Source: Pseudomonas khavaziana
GTDB taxonomy: Bacteria > Pseudomonadota > Gammaproteobacteria > Pseudomonadales > Pseudomonadaceae
Reading direction: 5' to 3'
Length of the DNA stretch: 64,000 nucleotides
Assembly (NCBI RefSeq): GCF_019145205.1
Contig: NZ_JAHSTT010000001.1
Location: 620,001-684,000 of the forward strand
Below the pieces are notes generated by a model. It did not search any database. It was not told the DNA's origin and was given only the letters and a program-made list of their open reading frames with translations. The stretch's first letter is position 1. Each line of letters starts with the position of its first letter. A program made the translations under genes and the position numbers. Below, piece after piece: positions 44,579-53,859 of the stretch.

Positions 44579-47425
44579 TTAGCCGGCCACCAATACCCGA
44601 ATCGCTTCCAGTCGCAGCGCCGCCTTATCGAGCATGGCCAGGCCTTGCTCGCGTTGATTGCGCAAGGCAACCAGTTCGCTGTCACGCACGGTGGGGTTGA
44701 CCGCTTGCAACGCGGTCAGGCGCGCCAGTTCTTCGTCGGTGTCCGCCGCCAGGCGGCGCTTGGCCTCGGCCACACGCTCGGCGTGGCGCGGGGCGATCTT
44801 CTCTTCACCGGCGTTGATACGCGGTGTGAGCTGGTCGCGCTGGGCCTGTACGAACTTGTTGGCGCTGGCCCGCGGTACGCTTTCCAGTTGGTCGTTCAAG
44901 GTCACAAACGACACGCGCCCCGACAGATCGTTGCCATTGGCATCCAGCAGGCAGCGCAGGGCGGCCGGTGGCAGGTAGCGGCCCAGTTGAAGCGAGCGCG
45001 GCGCCACCACTTCGCTGACGTAGAGCAGTTCCAGCAACACGGTGCCCGGTTTGAGCGCCTTGTTCTTGATCAACGCCACGGCGGTGTTGCCCATGGAGCC
45101 GGACAGCACCAGGTCCATGCCGCCTTGCACCATCGGGTGTTCCCAGGTGATGAACTGCATGTCTTCGCGCGACAGTGCCTGGTTACGGTCGTAGGTGATG
45201 GTCACACCCTCGTCGTCACCCAGGGGGAAGCTGGCGTCGAGCATTTTTTCGCTCGGCTTGAGGATCAGCGCGTTTTCCGAATGGTCTTCGCTGTCGATAC
45301 CGAAGGCGTCGAACAGAGTTTCCATATAGATCGGCAGGGCGAACTGGTCGTCTTGCTCGAGGATGTCCTCGACCAGCGCATCGCCTTCACCGGCGCCGCC
45401 GGAGTTGAGTTCCAGCAAGCGGTCACGGCCGGTGTGCAGCTCCTGCTCCAGGCGTTCGCGCTCGGTCCGGGCTTCGTCGATAAGGGTTTGCCACTCGCTG
45501 TCGTCGGCGGCTTCCAGCAATGGCAGCAGGCGCGGGCCGAACTGATGCTGCAAGGCGTTGCCGGTCGGGCAGGTGTTGAGGAAGGCATTCAGTGCTTCGT
45601 GATACCACTGGAACAGGCGCTGTTGAGGGCTGGTTTCCAGATAAGGTACGTGCAACTCGATCACATGCTTCTGGCCGATCCGGTCCAGACGGCCGATGCG
45701 CTGTTCCAACAGGTCGGGGTGGGACGGCAGGTCGAACAGCACCAGGTGGTGGGAGAACTGGAAGTTGCGGCCTTCACTGCCGATTTCCGAACAGATCAGC
45801 ACCTGGGCACCGAACTCTTCATCGGCGAAGTAGGCGGCGGCGCGGTCACGCTCGAGGATGTTCATGCCCTCGTGGAATACCGTGGCGGGGATGCCGGAGC
45901 GCACGCGCAGGGCGTCTTCCAGGTCCATGGCGGTTTCGGCGTGGGCGCAGATCACCAGGACCTTGGTGCGCTTGAGCATTTTCAGTTGGTCGATCAGCCA
46001 CTCGACCCGTGGGTCGAAGCGCCACCAGCGGTTTTCTTCCTCGATGTCCGGTTGCGCCTGGAAGCTGACTTCCGGGTACAACTCGGCGTGTTCGCCCAAC
46101 GGCAATTCGAGGTATTCATCCGGGTTCGGCAGCGGGTAGGCGTGCAGCTTGCGCTCGGGGAAGCCTTGCACGGCGGCACGGGTGTTGCGAAACAGCACGC
46201 GGCCGGTGCCGTGGCGGTCGAGCAGTTCACGCACCAGGCGGGCACTGGCTTCGCTGTCGCCATCGTTGACGGCGGTGAGCAGGGCTTCGCCTTCGTCACC
46301 GAGGAAACCCTGGATAGTCTTGTGCGCGGCCGGTGACAGGCGGCCCTTGTCCAGCAGTTCCTGCACGGCCTCGGCCACCGGGCGATAGTTCTCGCTCTCG
46401 GCGCGGAAGGCCTGCAGGTCGTGGAAACGGTTTGGATCGAGCAGGCGCAGGCGCGCGAAGTGGCTGTCCTGGCCGAGTTGTTCCGGGGTGGCGGTCAGCA
46501 GCAGCACGCCTGGAATAACCTCGGCAAGCTGCTCGACCAGGCTGTATTCGGCGCTGGCCTTGTCTTCATGCCACACAAGGTGGTGGGCTTCGTCGACCAC
46601 CAGCAAGTCCCAGCCGGCCGCGAACAGCGCATCCTGGGCCTTCTCGTCATCCACCAGCCATTCCAGCGCAACGAGTGCAAGCTGGGTGTCTTCGAACGGG
46701 TTGGTGGCATCGCTTTCGATAAAGCGCTCTTCGTCGAACAGCGCGACCTGCAGGTTGAAGCGGCGGCGCATTTCCACCAGCCACTGGTGCTGCAGGTTTT
46801 CCGGGACCAGGATCAACACACGGTTGGCACGGCCCGACAGCAGTTGGCGATGGATCACCAGGCCCGCTTCGATGGTCTTGCCCAGGCCCACTTCGTCAGC
46901 CAGCAAGACCCGTGGTGCGATACGGTCGGCGACTTCACGGGCGATGTGCAGTTGGTGCGCAATAGGTTGCGCGCGTACGCCACCCAGGCCCCACAACGAG
47001 GACTGCAACTGGCGGCTGGTGTGTTCCAGGGTGTGATAGCGCAGCGAGAACCAGGCCAGCGGGTCGATTTGCCCGGCGAACAGACGGTCGCTGGCCAGGC
47101 GGAACTGGATGAAGTTGGACAGTTGGGTTTCCGGCAGGGTGACCTGCTCGTTCTGCCCATTCAGGCCGTGGTAGACCAGCAGGCCATCGACGTCGTCGAC
47201 TTCCTGTACGGTCATTTTCCAGCCTTCGAAATGGGTGATGGTGTCGCCCGGCGAAAACCTCACGCGAGTGAGGGGCGCATTCCGTAGCGCATACTGGCGG
47301 GTGTCGCCAGTGGCCGGATAGAGCACGGTCAACAAGCGCCCGTCCTGTGCCAGAACGGTGCCTAACCCCAGCTCTGCTTCGCTGTCACTAATCCAGCGTT
47401 GCCCCGGTTGATACTGCTGCGCCAT
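44579..47425 (-). CDS. rapA: RNA polymerase-associated protein RapA (HepA)
   Basis: A Swi2/Snf2-type ATPase that binds RNA polymerase and helps its recycling. It is 948 residues. The N-terminal Tudor-like part ([18 protein letters not shown]) precedes the ATPase with [16 protein letters not shown] (Walker A near residue 175) and [10 protein letters not shown]. The helicase C part holds [20 protein letters not shown] and [13 protein letters not shown]. The start [13 protein letters not shown] is standard. It is a single gene with its own terminator. Confidence 0.95.
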   Translation of the reverse strand: MAQQYQPGQRWISDSEAELGLGTVLAQDGRLLTVLYPATGDTRQYALRNAPLTRVRFSPGDTITHFEGWKMTVQEVDDVDGLLVYHGLNGQNEQVTLPETQLSNFIQFRLASDRLFAGQIDPLAWFSLRYHTLEHTSRQLQSSLWGLGGVRAQPIAHQLHIAREVADRIAPRVLLADEVGLGKTIEAGLVIHRQLLSGRANRVLILVPENLQHQWLVEMRRRFNLQVALFDEERFIESDATNPFEDTQLALVALEWLVDDEKAQDALFAAGWDLLVVDEAHHLVWHEDKASAEYSLVEQLAEVIPGVLLLTATPEQLGQDSHFARLRLLDPNRFHDLQAFRAESENYRPVAEAVQELLDKGRLSPAAHKTIQGFLGDEGEALLTAVNDGDSEASARLVRELLDRHGTGRVLFRNTRAAVQGFPERKLHAYPLPNPDEYLELPLGEHAELYPEVSFQAQPDIEEENRWWRFDPRVEWLIDQLKMLKRTKVLVICAHAETAMDLEDALRVRSGIPATVFHEGMNILERDRAAAYFADEEFGAQVLICSEIGSEGRNFQFSHHLVLFDLPSHPDLLEQRIGRLDRIGQKHVIELHVPYLETSPQQRLFQWYHEALNAFLNTCPTGNALQHQFGPRLLPLLEAADDSEWQTLIDEARTERERLEQELHTGRDRLLELNSGGAGEGDALVEDILEQDDQFALPIYMETLFDAFGIDSEDHSENALILKPSEKMLDASFPLGDDEGVTITYDRNQALSREDMQFITWEHPMVQGGMDLVLSGSMGNTAVALIKNKALKPGTVLLELLYVSEVVAPRSLQLGRYLPPAALRCLLDANGNDLSGRVSFVTLNDQLESVPRASANKFVQAQRDQLTPRINAGEEKIAPRHAERVAEAKRRLAADTDEELARLTALQAVNPTVRDSELVALRNQREQGLAMLDKAALRLEAIRVLVAG

Positions 47426-47644
47426 GCTGCCTGACTCCCGCCGTGAAAAAGCCGACTATCTTAACGGAACAAGCCCCTGCGCCCAAGGACTCTGACAAAA
47501 ACTACGCTGTTTGTGAGGTGCGCCGGGAGTTGAATCGACGGGTGGCGGGCACTTGCGAGTGTCGACTGGGTCACAGCTTGGCACGCCGGTGCTCAAGTCG
47601 CCCTGCCACCCGCCGACAGCCTGTTGATCAGGAGAATAACTATC

Positions 47645-47986
47645 ATGCTGCCACCCATGCTGCCCGTCAGTGTTGTGCCGGTCACGTCGCAACTCGATCC
47701 GGCACGCCAGAAGCCGGATATTCCGCCGGTGGTACCCGTTCAACCGGGCTCCAACGAGAGCACCATCGACCTGAAGAAGGGCGATGCCGAGCAATCGACC
47801 TTTTTGCTGCGCGAAGAACAACGCCGCCAGCAGGAACAGCAGAAACGCCGGCGCGAAGCCGACGATGAGACGCAGCAGCACTTGCCCATTCCCGGCGACC
47901 TGCTCAATGCTGACAACACCGTTCCCGTGGCGCCGCTGATCGAAGACGCGCCGCGCCAGGGTCTGTGGGTGGATATCGAGGTTTAG
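47645..47986 (+). CDS. Conserved Pro- and charge-rich small protein
   Basis: A 113-residue hypothetical protein. The N-terminus is Pro/Val-rich (MLPPMLPVSVVPVTSQLDPA), the middle is strongly charged with a probable coiled coil (LLREEQRRQQEQQKRRREAD, about residues 60-80), and the end is Pro-rich. AGGAG lies ten bases before the ATG. Its stop overlaps the convergent aminotransferase gene stop by four bases. Similar proteins occur in Pseudomonas, sometimes mislabelled aspartate-semialdehyde dehydrogenase; no function can be assigned. Confidence 0.72.
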   Translation: MLPPMLPVSVVPVTSQLDPARQKPDIPPVVPVQPGSNESTIDLKKGDAEQSTFLLREEQRRQQEQQKRRREADDETQQHLPIPGDLLNADNTVPVAPLIEDAPRQGLWVDIEV

Positions 47987-49164
47987 TCGCTCAGTTCACC
48001 CAGGGACGTCATCAGTCGCTCGATGTCGTCATCGGTGTTGAGCGGGCTGACGGATATCCGTGCAATGCTTGCCAGCCCGCGTGCTTGCATATCCAGCGGC
48101 GTATAGGCGATGCCATTGGCGCCGATGTTGATGCGCTTCAATCCCAGGCGTCGCTTGAGTTCAAAGCTATCCCAGCCAGCCAGGTTGAAAGCGATCAAGC
48201 CTGAATGCGTGGTGCCCAAGTCGTGCAGGGTAATCTGCGGTAGCTGACGCAGTGCTTCGCGGATTCGTGTGCTGGTCTGCGAGACCCTCTCCCACACCCG
48301 CTCGATCCCCCATTGATTGATCTCTTGCAACGCATTGCCCAGGCCCGCCAGCAAGGCGAAGGACACTTCACTGGTTTCGAAACGCCGGGCGTCATTGCGC
48401 AAGTCGAAGCCGTCGGCAGTCCATGGCGCTGAAAACACGTCGCGCTGGACGGGGTTCAGGTGCTGGAGAAAATCAGGCCGTATATAGAGCAGTGCGGTAC
48501 CGCGAGGCCCGCGCAGGTGTTTGCGACCGGCGGACTTGAGCACGTCGCACTGCAACGCTTGCACATCCACTGGCACCTGGCCGATGGCTTGGCCCGCATC
48601 GATAAAGAAGGGGATAGCATGCCGCCGGGCTACTGCACCGATGGCCTGGGCCGGGTTGATCAGGCCACCGTTGGCCGGTAGCCAGGTAAGGTCGATCAAC
48701 TTCACATGGTCGTCGAGCATCGCCTCCAGTGCCACCGGGCAGACCGCGCCGGCAGCGTCACAGGGGATCACCTCCACCTGCGCGCCCGCTTGCACGGCCA
48801 GCGCCATGCTCGCCAGGTTGCCGCCCCATTCATGGCGGCCCACCAGGATGCGGTCGCCCGGCTGCCAAGGCCCCAATGCCTGGAACGCCATGCTCCAGGC
48901 CGTGGAGCCACTGCTGGTGAAGGCAATCGACGACGCCGGCGCATTGAGTAACTGCCCGGCGGCACGGCGGGCTTTTTCCACCAGCACGGCGCCCCGTTCG
49001 CCGGCCTCCATCGGGCCGTCACGAGCTTCGTGGTGCAACTGCTCGATGATGGCGTCCAGGGTCGCCTGGCTGGGCAAGGACGCCCCGGCGTGGTTGAAAT
49101 GCACAATGCCCGACTGACAGCCAGGCGTGGTGTCGCGCAATTGCTGGATGTCCAGCGGGCTCAC
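47983..49164 (-). CDS. Class V aminotransferase/cysteine desulfurase-like PLP enzyme (EgtE-like)
   Basis: A 393-residue fold-type I PLP enzyme. The PLP lysine is in DVLKSAGRKHLRGPRGTALLY (Lys at about residue 214), the Asp is in FFIDAGQAIGQVPVDVQ, and TSSGSTAWSMAFQAL is the phosphate-binding part. The sequence resembles EgtE-type C-S lyases and isopenicillin epimerase-like enzymes; the substrate is unknown. Its start overlaps the RidA gene stop by four bases, so the two are coupled. RidA proteins remove reactive enamines made by PLP enzymes, which fits. Confidence 0.83.
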   Translation of the reverse strand: MSPLDIQQLRDTTPGCQSGIVHFNHAGASLPSQATLDAIIEQLHHEARDGPMEAGERGAVLVEKARRAAGQLLNAPASSIAFTSSGSTAWSMAFQALGPWQPGDRILVGRHEWGGNLASMALAVQAGAQVEVIPCDAAGAVCPVALEAMLDDHVKLIDLTWLPANGGLINPAQAIGAVARRHAIPFFIDAGQAIGQVPVDVQALQCDVLKSAGRKHLRGPRGTALLYIRPDFLQHLNPVQRDVFSAPWTADGFDLRNDARRFETSEVSFALLAGLGNALQEINQWGIERVWERVSQTSTRIREALRQLPQITLHDLGTTHSGLIAFNLAGWDSFELKRRLGLKRINIGANGIAYTPLDMQARGLASIARISVSPLNTDDDIERLMTSLGELSD

Positions 49165-49631
49165 GGTTGCAGCTCGAAAATGGCATCCACCTCGACGGCG
49201 ACGCCGGCAGGCAAACTGCAGACGCCTATGGCGGTGCGCACATGTCGGCCCTTATCGCCCAGAGCATTGACCAGCAGGTTCGAGGCGCCATTGGCGACCA
49301 CGCTCTGGCGTTGGAACTCGCCAGTGCTGGCGATGAATACGCCCAGACGCAGGGTACGCGTCACTCGCGACAGATCGTCCCCCAGCGCATCGCTCAATTG
49401 CCCCAGCAGGCCCAGCGCTGCCAATTCCGCCGCCCGTGTACCTTGTTCATCACTGACGGAGTCGCCCAGGCGCCCGATGTAGGCCGGTTTACCATCGACC
49501 AGGGGAATTTGCCCGGAGATAAACAGTTGGTGTTGGCTGATGACATGGTTGATGTAGTTGGCCGCCGGCTGGCTGGGCGTTGGCAGTATCAGGCCGAGCG
49601 CGTGTACGCGTTGGCGGATGGAGTCGGTCAT
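49161..49631 (-). CDS. RidA/YjgF family enamine deaminase
   Basis: A 156-residue RidA-like protein of the longer YjgF subfamily (HVISQHQLFISGQIPLVDGK, SRVTRTLRLGVFIAST). It may hydrolyse enamine/imine intermediates released by the coupled PLP enzyme. The canonical arginine region near the C-terminus reads HVRTAIGVCSLPAGVAVEVD and carries the expected R-x-A-x-G-V pattern. GGAGG is seven bases before the ATG at 49631. Confidence 0.87.
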   Translation of the reverse strand: MTDSIRQRVHALGLILPTPSQPAANYINHVISQHQLFISGQIPLVDGKPAYIGRLGDSVSDEQGTRAAELAALGLLGQLSDALGDDLSRVTRTLRLGVFIASTGEFQRQSVVANGASNLLVNALGDKGRHVRTAIGVCSLPAGVAVEVDAIFELQP

Positions 49632-49721
49632 GGTGAAGCCTCCGGGTTCAGGAGGTTTGAGCATGTCGGTCGACGCGGCGGCCGACAAACGGATAGATCT
49701 CAACCGACGTATCGAAAAAAC

Positions 49722-50594
49722 TCACGCGTTGGCGCAGGCTTGCTTGAGCCACTGGCTGAAACACTCGGCCGCTTGGCTGAGCGGGCCTTGGGGGGCGACC
49801 AGCCAATAGCCGATTTCACTGTGATAGGGCGGCCAGTCAAACGCCTGGACCAGGCTCCCGTCCTGAAGTCTGCGCTCGATCAGGCGATGGCGGCCCATGG
49901 CGATACCCTGGCCGGCCACGGTGGCTTCGACCACAATGTTGTAGTCATGCAGCATGACGCGGGGGTAGGGGCCGAGGTCGACCTGGTAATGGGCAGACCA
50001 GTCCGTCCATTCGAAAGGGCGGTGCGAAGTCGCCATCAACAAGGCGCCATGGAATACCCGCCGGGCCTTGAAAGCCGGGCTGCACACCGGGGACAGGATT
50101 TCGGCCATCAGGCGTGTGGCTTGCACGTCGGGCCAGTCGCCCTTGCCGTAACGGATGGCGAGGTCAACCTCGGCCGTGGCGACGTTGGCCAGTTGGATCG
50201 CGGGCAGCAACTCCACCTGGATGTGCGGGTAGCGCTGGAGAAAGTCGGCCAGGCGCGGTGCCAGCCATAGCGTGGCGAACGATGCCAGCACGCCGATGCG
50301 CAGTACGCAGGCGCTGGGGGTAACCCGTTGGCTGCGAGTCGCCGCGCCGATGGCTACCAGTGCCGGGCGGATTTGATCGTAGTAGTGTTGCCCGTCCAAC
50401 GTCAGGTCAATCGCACGGGTACGCCGGATAAACAGCGGTTTGCCCAAATGCTGTTCGAGCTTGTGCACCTGATGGCTCAGCGCGCTTTGGGTCACAGACA
50501 ACTCGTCCGCCGCCTTGATAAAGCTCAAGTGCCGTGCCACGGCTTCGAAGGCGCGCAGGGCCAGCAGCGGTGGAAGGTCGTTGTGCAAGGCCAC
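49722..50594 (-). CDS. LysR-family regulator (GcvA-like)
   Basis: A 290-residue LysR regulator with the GcvA-type N-terminus LPPLLALRAFEAVARHLSFIKAADELSVTQSALSHQVHKLE and effector domain (VLRIGVLASFATLWLAPRL). It lies directly upstream of, and on the same strand as, the RidA/PLP-enzyme pair (90-base gap), which it likely controls. It has normal length and no oddities. Confidence 0.88.
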   Translation of the reverse strand: MALHNDLPPLLALRAFEAVARHLSFIKAADELSVTQSALSHQVHKLEQHLGKPLFIRRTRAIDLTLDGQHYYDQIRPALVAIGAATRSQRVTPSACVLRIGVLASFATLWLAPRLADFLQRYPHIQVELLPAIQLANVATAEVDLAIRYGKGDWPDVQATRLMAEILSPVCSPAFKARRVFHGALLMATSHRPFEWTDWSAHYQVDLGPYPRVMLHDYNIVVEATVAGQGIAMGRHRLIERRLQDGSLVQAFDWPPYHSEIGYWLVAPQGPLSQAAECFSQWLKQACANA

Positions 50595-50727
50595 CTGGAT
50601 GCGCCTCCTGGGTCGAGTGGAAGGTGCCGATTTTGGTCGATGCCCTGCATTTTGTCGCCCGCTGATTTGCCGTCAGGCGGGGCAGGCCGCATTATTGGGG
50701 CATTCCCGCCACGACGTAAGCCAAGCC

Positions 50728-50889
50728 ATGAGTGATGATGACAAGCTGATTGACCTGAATGCCGAACGCGCCAAGCGCGTACACGATCTCAATGACAAAC
50801 GCTTGAATGAAGTGCGCCAAGCCTTTGAACAAGCCATGCCCTTGGGAAAAACCAAGAAGAAGTCGAAAAACAAACCGAAAAAGCGTTGA
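50728..50889 (+). CDS. Small basic conserved protein
   Basis: A 53-residue protein: acidic-amphipathic MSDDDKLIDLNAERAKRVHD, a helical middle, and a very basic tail (KTKKKSKNKPKKR). No domain is known to me. It is likely nucleic-acid or ribosome-binding, inferred from charge only. The start at 50728 fits because the upstream part of the frame lies over the LysR gene on the other strand. Confidence 0.65.
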   Translation: MSDDDKLIDLNAERAKRVHDLNDKRLNEVRQAFEQAMPLGKTKKKSKNKPKKR

Positions 50890-51032
50890 AACAGCCTGTA
50901 TCCATTGATGCAGGTCAGTTATTACCCTTCTTTACGCCCCGTTGCGGGCGACATTGATCCTGATCAATTTCCCACTGCGCCTTCTCCATTAACTTAGCCC
51001 TATCGCAACAGGGCAAGTGCAGGAGGCCGGTC

Positions 51033-51149
51033 ATGTTTATCGATAATGTGGTTTTTGCCGGAGTGCTGACTGTAAGCCTCATGGTGCTGTTTTTTGTAGG
51101 GTTTGGATTTTTTATCTGGAAGGACGCGAACAAGCGTAAAAAACCTTAG
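51033..51149 (+). CDS. ccoM: cbb3-type cytochrome c oxidase small subunit CcoM
   Basis: A 38-residue single-helix membrane protein, MFIDNVVFAGVLTVSLMVLF followed by a short GFGFFIW and a basic tail KDANKRKKP. It matches CcoM, the small subunit seen in the Pseudomonas cbb3 oxidase structure, and should be inserted N-out in the inner membrane. AGGAGG stands six bases before the ATG, and a UUCG-loop terminator follows, so it is an independent single-gene transcript not next to the cco operon. Confidence 0.8.
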   Translation: MFIDNVVFAGVLTVSLMVLFFVGFGFFIWKDANKRKKP

Positions 51150-51184
51150 GTTTTTCCGGATTACATGGGCACGCAAGGCATTTT

Positions 51185-51210
51185 GGGCGACTTCGGTCGC
51201 CCTTTTTTTT
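51185..51210 (+). terminator. Intrinsic terminator after ccoM
   Basis: GGGCGAC-TTCG-GTCGCCC followed by eight T, a textbook UUCG tetraloop terminator. Confidence 0.95.
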
Positions 51211-51237
51211 GCTCTGCTTTTCTCTAAGCGCGAATAT

Positions 51238-51274
51238 AAAAAAAGGTGCGACCCTCGCGGATCGCACCTTTTTT
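51238..51274. terminator. Bidirectional terminator between ccoM and the Pit gene
   Basis: Arms aaaaaaggtgcga and tcgcacctttttt flank a short loop, with A and T runs on both sides. It ends the Pit transcript on the minus strand and backs up the ccoM terminator. Confidence 0.92.
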
Positions 51275-51289
51275 ACTGCCAGCTGGCTA

Positions 51290-52765
51290 TCAGTTGCCCA
51301 ATGCCTTGGATGCCAACCAGAACAACCCGGCCGAGAGGCCCACGGTGGCTGGCAGGGTCAATACCCAGGCCATCAGGATGGTCTTGACGGTGCCGCCTTG
51401 CAGGCCGCTCTTGTTGGCGACCATGGTGCCCGCGACGCCCGAAGACAGCACGTGGGTGGTGGACACCGGCAGGGCGAAGATATTCGCGAAGCCGATCATG
51501 GTGGCGGTGGTGATCTGGGCCGACATGCCCTGGGCATACGTCATGCCCTGCTTGCCGATCTTCTCGCCGATGGTCAGTACCACGCGCTTCCAGCCCACCA
51601 TGGTGCCCAGGCCCAGGGCCAGTGCGACCGCAAGAATCACCCAGAACGGGGCGTACTCGGTGGTGGCGGTCAGGTCTTTGCGCAGTTTGTCGAGGTCGGA
51701 CTTCTCACGGGAGTCCAGGCCTGGCAGCTTGCCGACTTTCTTCGCGGTGTCGTCCAGGCAGAGCAGGTAGCGACGTACTTCAATGCGGTGGTCGGCAGTC
51801 AGCGAGTGGTAGTCCGAAACGCCTTTCAAGGTACCCAGCAGCGCGTTGATCGTCGGTTCGGTCTGCTGCGGGTTGCAGCGGAATTTGCCCGGCAGGTCAT
51901 CCTTTACGCTTTTGCCCAGGGCCAGGAACTCGCCCAGGGTCTCGTGGTTACGCTGGTAGAACTGGTTCAGGTGCAAGGTCGCGTCGCGGGTACGCTCGAT
52001 CTGATAGGTAGTGCTGCCCAGGTCAAGAACGAACTGCGCCGGCACGATACCGATCAGCACCAGCATGATCAGGCCGATGCCTTTCTGGCCATCGTTGGAG
52101 CCGTGCACGAAGCTGACGGCCATGGCCGAAATCACCAGGACCAGGCGGTTCCAGAATGGCGGGTGTTTCTTATCGTCGAGCTTGCGGCGTTGGTCCGGAG
52201 TCTTGTGCATCTTCGACAGCGGGCGCCACCACTTCAGGCCGATCAGCACCAAGGCTGCGACCAGGAAGCCGGCCATCGGCGAGAACACCAGGGACGCGCC
52301 GATATCCACGGCTTTTTGCCAGTTCACACCGTCAGCCAGGGGGATGTCGTTGATCAGGGCATTGGCCAGGCCAACACCGAGGATCGAGCCGATCAGCGTA
52401 TGGGAGCTGGAGGCGGGGATACCGAAGTACCAGGTGCCCAGGTTCCAGGTGATCGCCGCAGCCAATAAGGAGAAGACCATCGCCAAGCCGTGGCCGGTGT
52501 TCACATTGATCAGCAACTCCACCGGCAGCAAGTGCACAATGGCGTAGGCGACACCGACACCACCGAGCAATACGCCGAGGAAATTGAACACCCCGGAGAA
52601 GAACACGGCCAGGTGTGGCGGCATGGCTTTGGTATAGATGACTGTGGCCACCGCGTTAGCGGTGTCATGAAAGCCATTGATGAACTCGAAGGCGAGGACA
52701 AAGGCCAGGGCGAGCAACAGGCTCACTAGAACCCAAGCATCCAGTCCGCTGAATAAATCGATCAT
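51290..52765 (-). CDS. Inorganic phosphate transporter, PiT family
   Basis: A 491-residue low-affinity phosphate (metal-phosphate) symporter. The duplicated PiT signatures are FEFINGFHDTANAVATVIYT near residue 27 and VGFANIFALPVSTTHVLSSG near residue 430, with a long cytosolic insert between (about residues 230-380). Asn and Asp in GFHDTANAVA and the PVSTTH loops are conserved. It is a single gene with its own terminator. An extended -10 (TGGCATAAT) is about 40 bases before the start. Confidence 0.92.
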   Translation of the reverse strand: MIDLFSGLDAWVLVSLLLALAFVLAFEFINGFHDTANAVATVIYTKAMPPHLAVFFSGVFNFLGVLLGGVGVAYAIVHLLPVELLINVNTGHGLAMVFSLLAAAITWNLGTWYFGIPASSSHTLIGSILGVGLANALINDIPLADGVNWQKAVDIGASLVFSPMAGFLVAALVLIGLKWWRPLSKMHKTPDQRRKLDDKKHPPFWNRLVLVISAMAVSFVHGSNDGQKGIGLIMLVLIGIVPAQFVLDLGSTTYQIERTRDATLHLNQFYQRNHETLGEFLALGKSVKDDLPGKFRCNPQQTEPTINALLGTLKGVSDYHSLTADHRIEVRRYLLCLDDTAKKVGKLPGLDSREKSDLDKLRKDLTATTEYAPFWVILAVALALGLGTMVGWKRVVLTIGEKIGKQGMTYAQGMSAQITTATMIGFANIFALPVSTTHVLSSGVAGTMVANKSGLQGGTVKTILMAWVLTLPATVGLSAGLFWLASKALGN

Positions 52766-52950
52766 GAAGGTTTTCTGACCCGGTCGTAAGGGGGCGCGAT
52801 TATGCCAGAAAACATCGGTAATCGATGCATTAGCTGCTCATCGGTAACAATCTTCATTGAAAAACCGCTGCCAGGGCGGGCGCATCCCAGGGTTTTCGGG
52901 GCTTTGGCAAGTCTTTGATTTATAAAGCTCAGGCAGGAAAAGACCGGCAT

Positions 52951-52968
52951 TGGTCATGAAAGTGTCAT
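52951..52968 (+). promoter_or_regulatory. Pho box-like direct repeat
   Basis: TGGTCAT-GAAA-GTGTCAT matches 11 of 14 positions of a CTGTCAT-N4-CTGTCAT Pho box (PhoB site). It lies upstream of the Pit gene but in the opposite orientation. The gap 52766-53097 holds no gene. Confidence 0.35.
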
Positions 52969-53097
52969 GCCTGAAACATTTGTATGAAATTTCGTTGGCG
53001 GCTGTAGGTTACTGACCAGCGGGCGTTGCGCCATGGAGCCCTCTGCCAGTGGTGGACCGGCAGAGACAGCAGACCCTGGAAGCTCGACCGCAAGTGC

Positions 53098-53298
53098 TTA
53101 TGGCTCCTGCGTCTTGAGTTCCTGTTCTATCTTTTGGATTTCCTGGGCAAAGGCTTGGTCGAGCAGGCTGGCTCGCTTGCGCCATGGCTTGCGTTCTGGC
53201 TCAGGTTGCGCGGCGTAGGTGGTGACTTCCCCGCCGTAGACGTCCTTGTAACGTTGCTCCTGGCGCTCAAGTTCCGCGCGCAGTTCATCTTTCGTCAC
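53098..53298 (-). CDS. Conserved small charged protein
   Basis: A 66-residue soluble protein rich in Glu, Lys and Arg with a predicted helical N-terminus ([20 protein letters not shown]) and a helical C-terminus ([20 protein letters not shown]). It is seen across Pseudomonas without known function. A -10 hexamer TATAAT on the minus strand at 53518-53523 would give a leader of about 210 bases. Confidence 0.75.
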   Translation of the reverse strand: MTKDELRAELERQEQRYKDVYGGEVTTYAAQPEPERKPWRKRASLLDQAFAQEIQKIEQELKTQEP

Positions 53299-53371
53299 AG
53301 TGTTACCTAATTGAGTTAAGTTTATTGATTGCGCAGTGTCATGCCTGAAAGTCGTCCTCGCATGGTTTCAG

Positions 53372-53394
53372 GTTGAACAGTCGAACTGTTCAAC
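53372..53394. promoter_or_regulatory. Ten-bp perfect hairpin in the leader of the small charged gene
   Basis: gttgaacagt and actgttcaac pair perfectly around a three-base loop. It is not followed by a T run, so it is not a terminator; an operator or a leader RNA structure is more likely. Together with the TATAAT at 53518-53523 it fills the otherwise gene-free gap 53299-53859. Confidence 0.45.
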
Positions 53395-53733
53395 TTGGAA
53401 CGCAGACCTGAGGGCAGTTCTTTTAAGCGGGTATTGTGACCGTCGCTGCATACATCCGCAGCGCCTGGCGAGCTCCAATTCCGATAGTGATACCGGGCTG
53501 ACCTCTGCACAGGTTGCATTATAGCGGCGCATTTGAATAACACTATCACTACGAAGTTAAAAAGCGTCAACGCTGTGTGAGGGTTTTATTACATGCGGGT
53601 GCCAGTATGTGTGAACACCGTCACCCTGATTTTCTACGTTAATTCTAAATGGCAGGTAAACGCCCACATTTTTCAGATTTATCAGGCAAATCTGAAACGT
53701 TGACCACAGGGTCCGTGCAGTGCTGGGCAAATT

Positions 53734-53763
53734 GCGATAATCGCATGATCGTCCGATAATCGC
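53734..53763. promoter_or_regulatory. Paired PcaR-type boxes upstream of pcaR
   Basis: GCGATAATCGC (53734-53744) and CCGATAATCGC (53753-53763) are two GATAATCG sites spaced 19 bases start to start, about 100 bases before pcaR. The same pair occurs before pcaI. They likely allow PcaR to control its own gene. Confidence 0.7.
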
Positions 53764-53859
53764 CCAGTGTTGCCGGTGCTGTCTTGTGCATCGCGACCGG
53801 CACGGCTTGTAATGGCGGCCAACCCTCCCGTGGTGAAAACAAGAGAAAGGACCCCTGAA

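Noticed and set aside
44645..46336. 563-codon plus-strand frame inside rapA
   Set aside because: It is antisense to the ATPase and helicase core of rapA, with no independent signal.
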